Shown: piece after piece, positions 7,233 to 7,377 of the stretch | Position numbering within the stretch: position 1 is the first letter of the stretch | Layout of the letters: the number at the start of each line of letters is the position of its first letter | Source of the DNA: an uncultured Prevotellaceae bacterium | Lineage (GTDB): Bacteria; Bacteroidota; Bacteroidia; Bacteroidales; Bacteroidaceae | Reading direction: 5' to 3' | DNA length: 7,377 nucleotides | NCBI GenBank assembly: GCA_946624335.1 | Contig: CAMOSA010000122.1 | Coordinates: forward strand, 1 to 7,377 | The notes under the pieces: generated by a model | Database searches by the model: none | What the model saw: only the letters and a program-made list of their open reading frames with translations | What the model was told of the DNA's origin: nothing | Position numbers and translations under genes: made by a program

Positions 7233-7263
7233 TTTACGATTTAATGGTTTACGATTTACGATG
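7233..7263. repeat. Direct repeats TTTACGATTTA
   Basis: The 11-mer TTTACGATTTA occurs at 7233-7243 and 7248-7258, offset by 15 bases, and a third partial copy TTTACGATG overlaps at 7255-7263. Inverted counterparts occur near rpsI: TCGTAAATA at 7330-7338 matches TATTTACGA at 7231-7239, and GTAAATCG at 7339-7346 matches CGATTTAC at 7252-7259. This low-complexity repeat type is one I associate with Bacteroidetes intergenic DNA. Confidence 0.6.
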
Positions 7264-7348
7264 ATGCCCATTTGCTGCTGGGATGCCGAAATCCACGAGC
7301 AGTGAAAGATAAAACAGTAAAAAGTAAATTCGTAAATAGTAAATCGAA

Positions 7349-7377
7349 TCAGCGTTTGCTGAACTGGAAGCGACGAC
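7349..7377 (-). CDS. rpsI: 30S ribosomal protein S9 (uS9), C-terminal end only
   Basis: Only the last eight complete codons and a TGA stop are inside the window. They read RRFQFSKR, the hallmark C-terminus of ribosomal protein S9, whose final Ser-Lys-Arg tail reaches the anticodon stem of P-site tRNA in the 30S subunit. The fragment is short, but this ending is nearly universal. The gene order rpsI, rpsB, tsf on one strand is the usual order in Bacteroidales, where rplM precedes rpsI. The start lies beyond the right edge. Confidence 0.88.

Larger units (their letters stand above)
7062..7348 (-). other. rpsI-rpsB spacer: structured, AT-rich leader region
   Basis: 287 bases separate the rpsI stop from the rpsB start, long for genes in a ribosomal operon. 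Near rpsI it holds repeated TTTACGATTTA-type words and their inverted copies. Nearer rpsB it holds a hairpin with an A-rich loop (7142-7180), then about 70 bases rich in CAAGC/CCAAG words, then the A-rich initiation region. A weak candidate -7 box, TATCTTTC on the minus strand (7311-7304), differs from TAnnTTTG by one base, but no convincing -33 partner is visible. No protein gene or tRNA is seen. Confidence 0.55.

Noticed and set aside
7231..7346. Repeats near rpsI interpreted as a CRISPR array
   Set aside because: The repeated words are only 8-11 bases, irregularly spaced and partly inverted, with no unique spacers of constant length.

Overview
The window looks like chromosomal DNA from a Bacteroidales bacterium, most likely Prevotellaceae. 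Three things point there. A sensor/regulator has the periplasmic propeller, Y_Y_Y domain and AraC-type DNA-binding domain typical of Bacteroidetes hybrid two-component systems. Its upstream region carries an exact TAnnTTTG -7 box, the Bacteroidetes primary sigma-factor signature. The ribosomal proteins (an S2 starting MSRTNFDTLLEAG, an EF-Ts of about 330 residues) read like Prevotella/Bacteroides orthologues. Coding DNA is visibly GC-rich for this group, whereas the spacers in the ribosomal block are AT-rich. Species cannot be assigned from the sequence alone.

Left part (1-2088, plus strand): the C-terminal four fifths of a family 3 glycoside hydrolase with an inserted PA14 domain and a C-terminal fibronectin-III-like domain. 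Its motifs resemble beta-xylosidases, so it probably trims hemicellulose oligosaccharides. Facing it (2155-4830, minus strand) is an 891-residue membrane regulator. It has the complete periplasmic sensor of a hybrid two-component system, one membrane helix and an AraC DNA-binding domain, but no histidine kinase and no receiver domain. The two genes converge on a 15-bp hairpin that overlaps the last codons of the regulator. Together they look like the edge of a polysaccharide utilisation locus.

Right part (5026-7377, minus strand): a translation operon read right to left. It comprises the last eight codons of rpsI (ribosomal protein uS9), a 287-bp spacer, rpsB (uS2), a 124-bp spacer, and tsf (elongation factor Ts) with a textbook intrinsic terminator. 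Both spacers contain short AT-rich repeats that recur directly and in inverted orientation and can fold into hairpins. About 140 bp between the tsf terminator and the regulator promoter remain unexplained.

The most noteworthy item is the kinase-less sensor/AraC fusion, which suggests that the sugar signal reaches DNA directly through the membrane without a phosphorelay. Second are the structured spacers around rpsB, a candidate site for S2 autoregulation. I did not find convincing evidence of an entirely new system.
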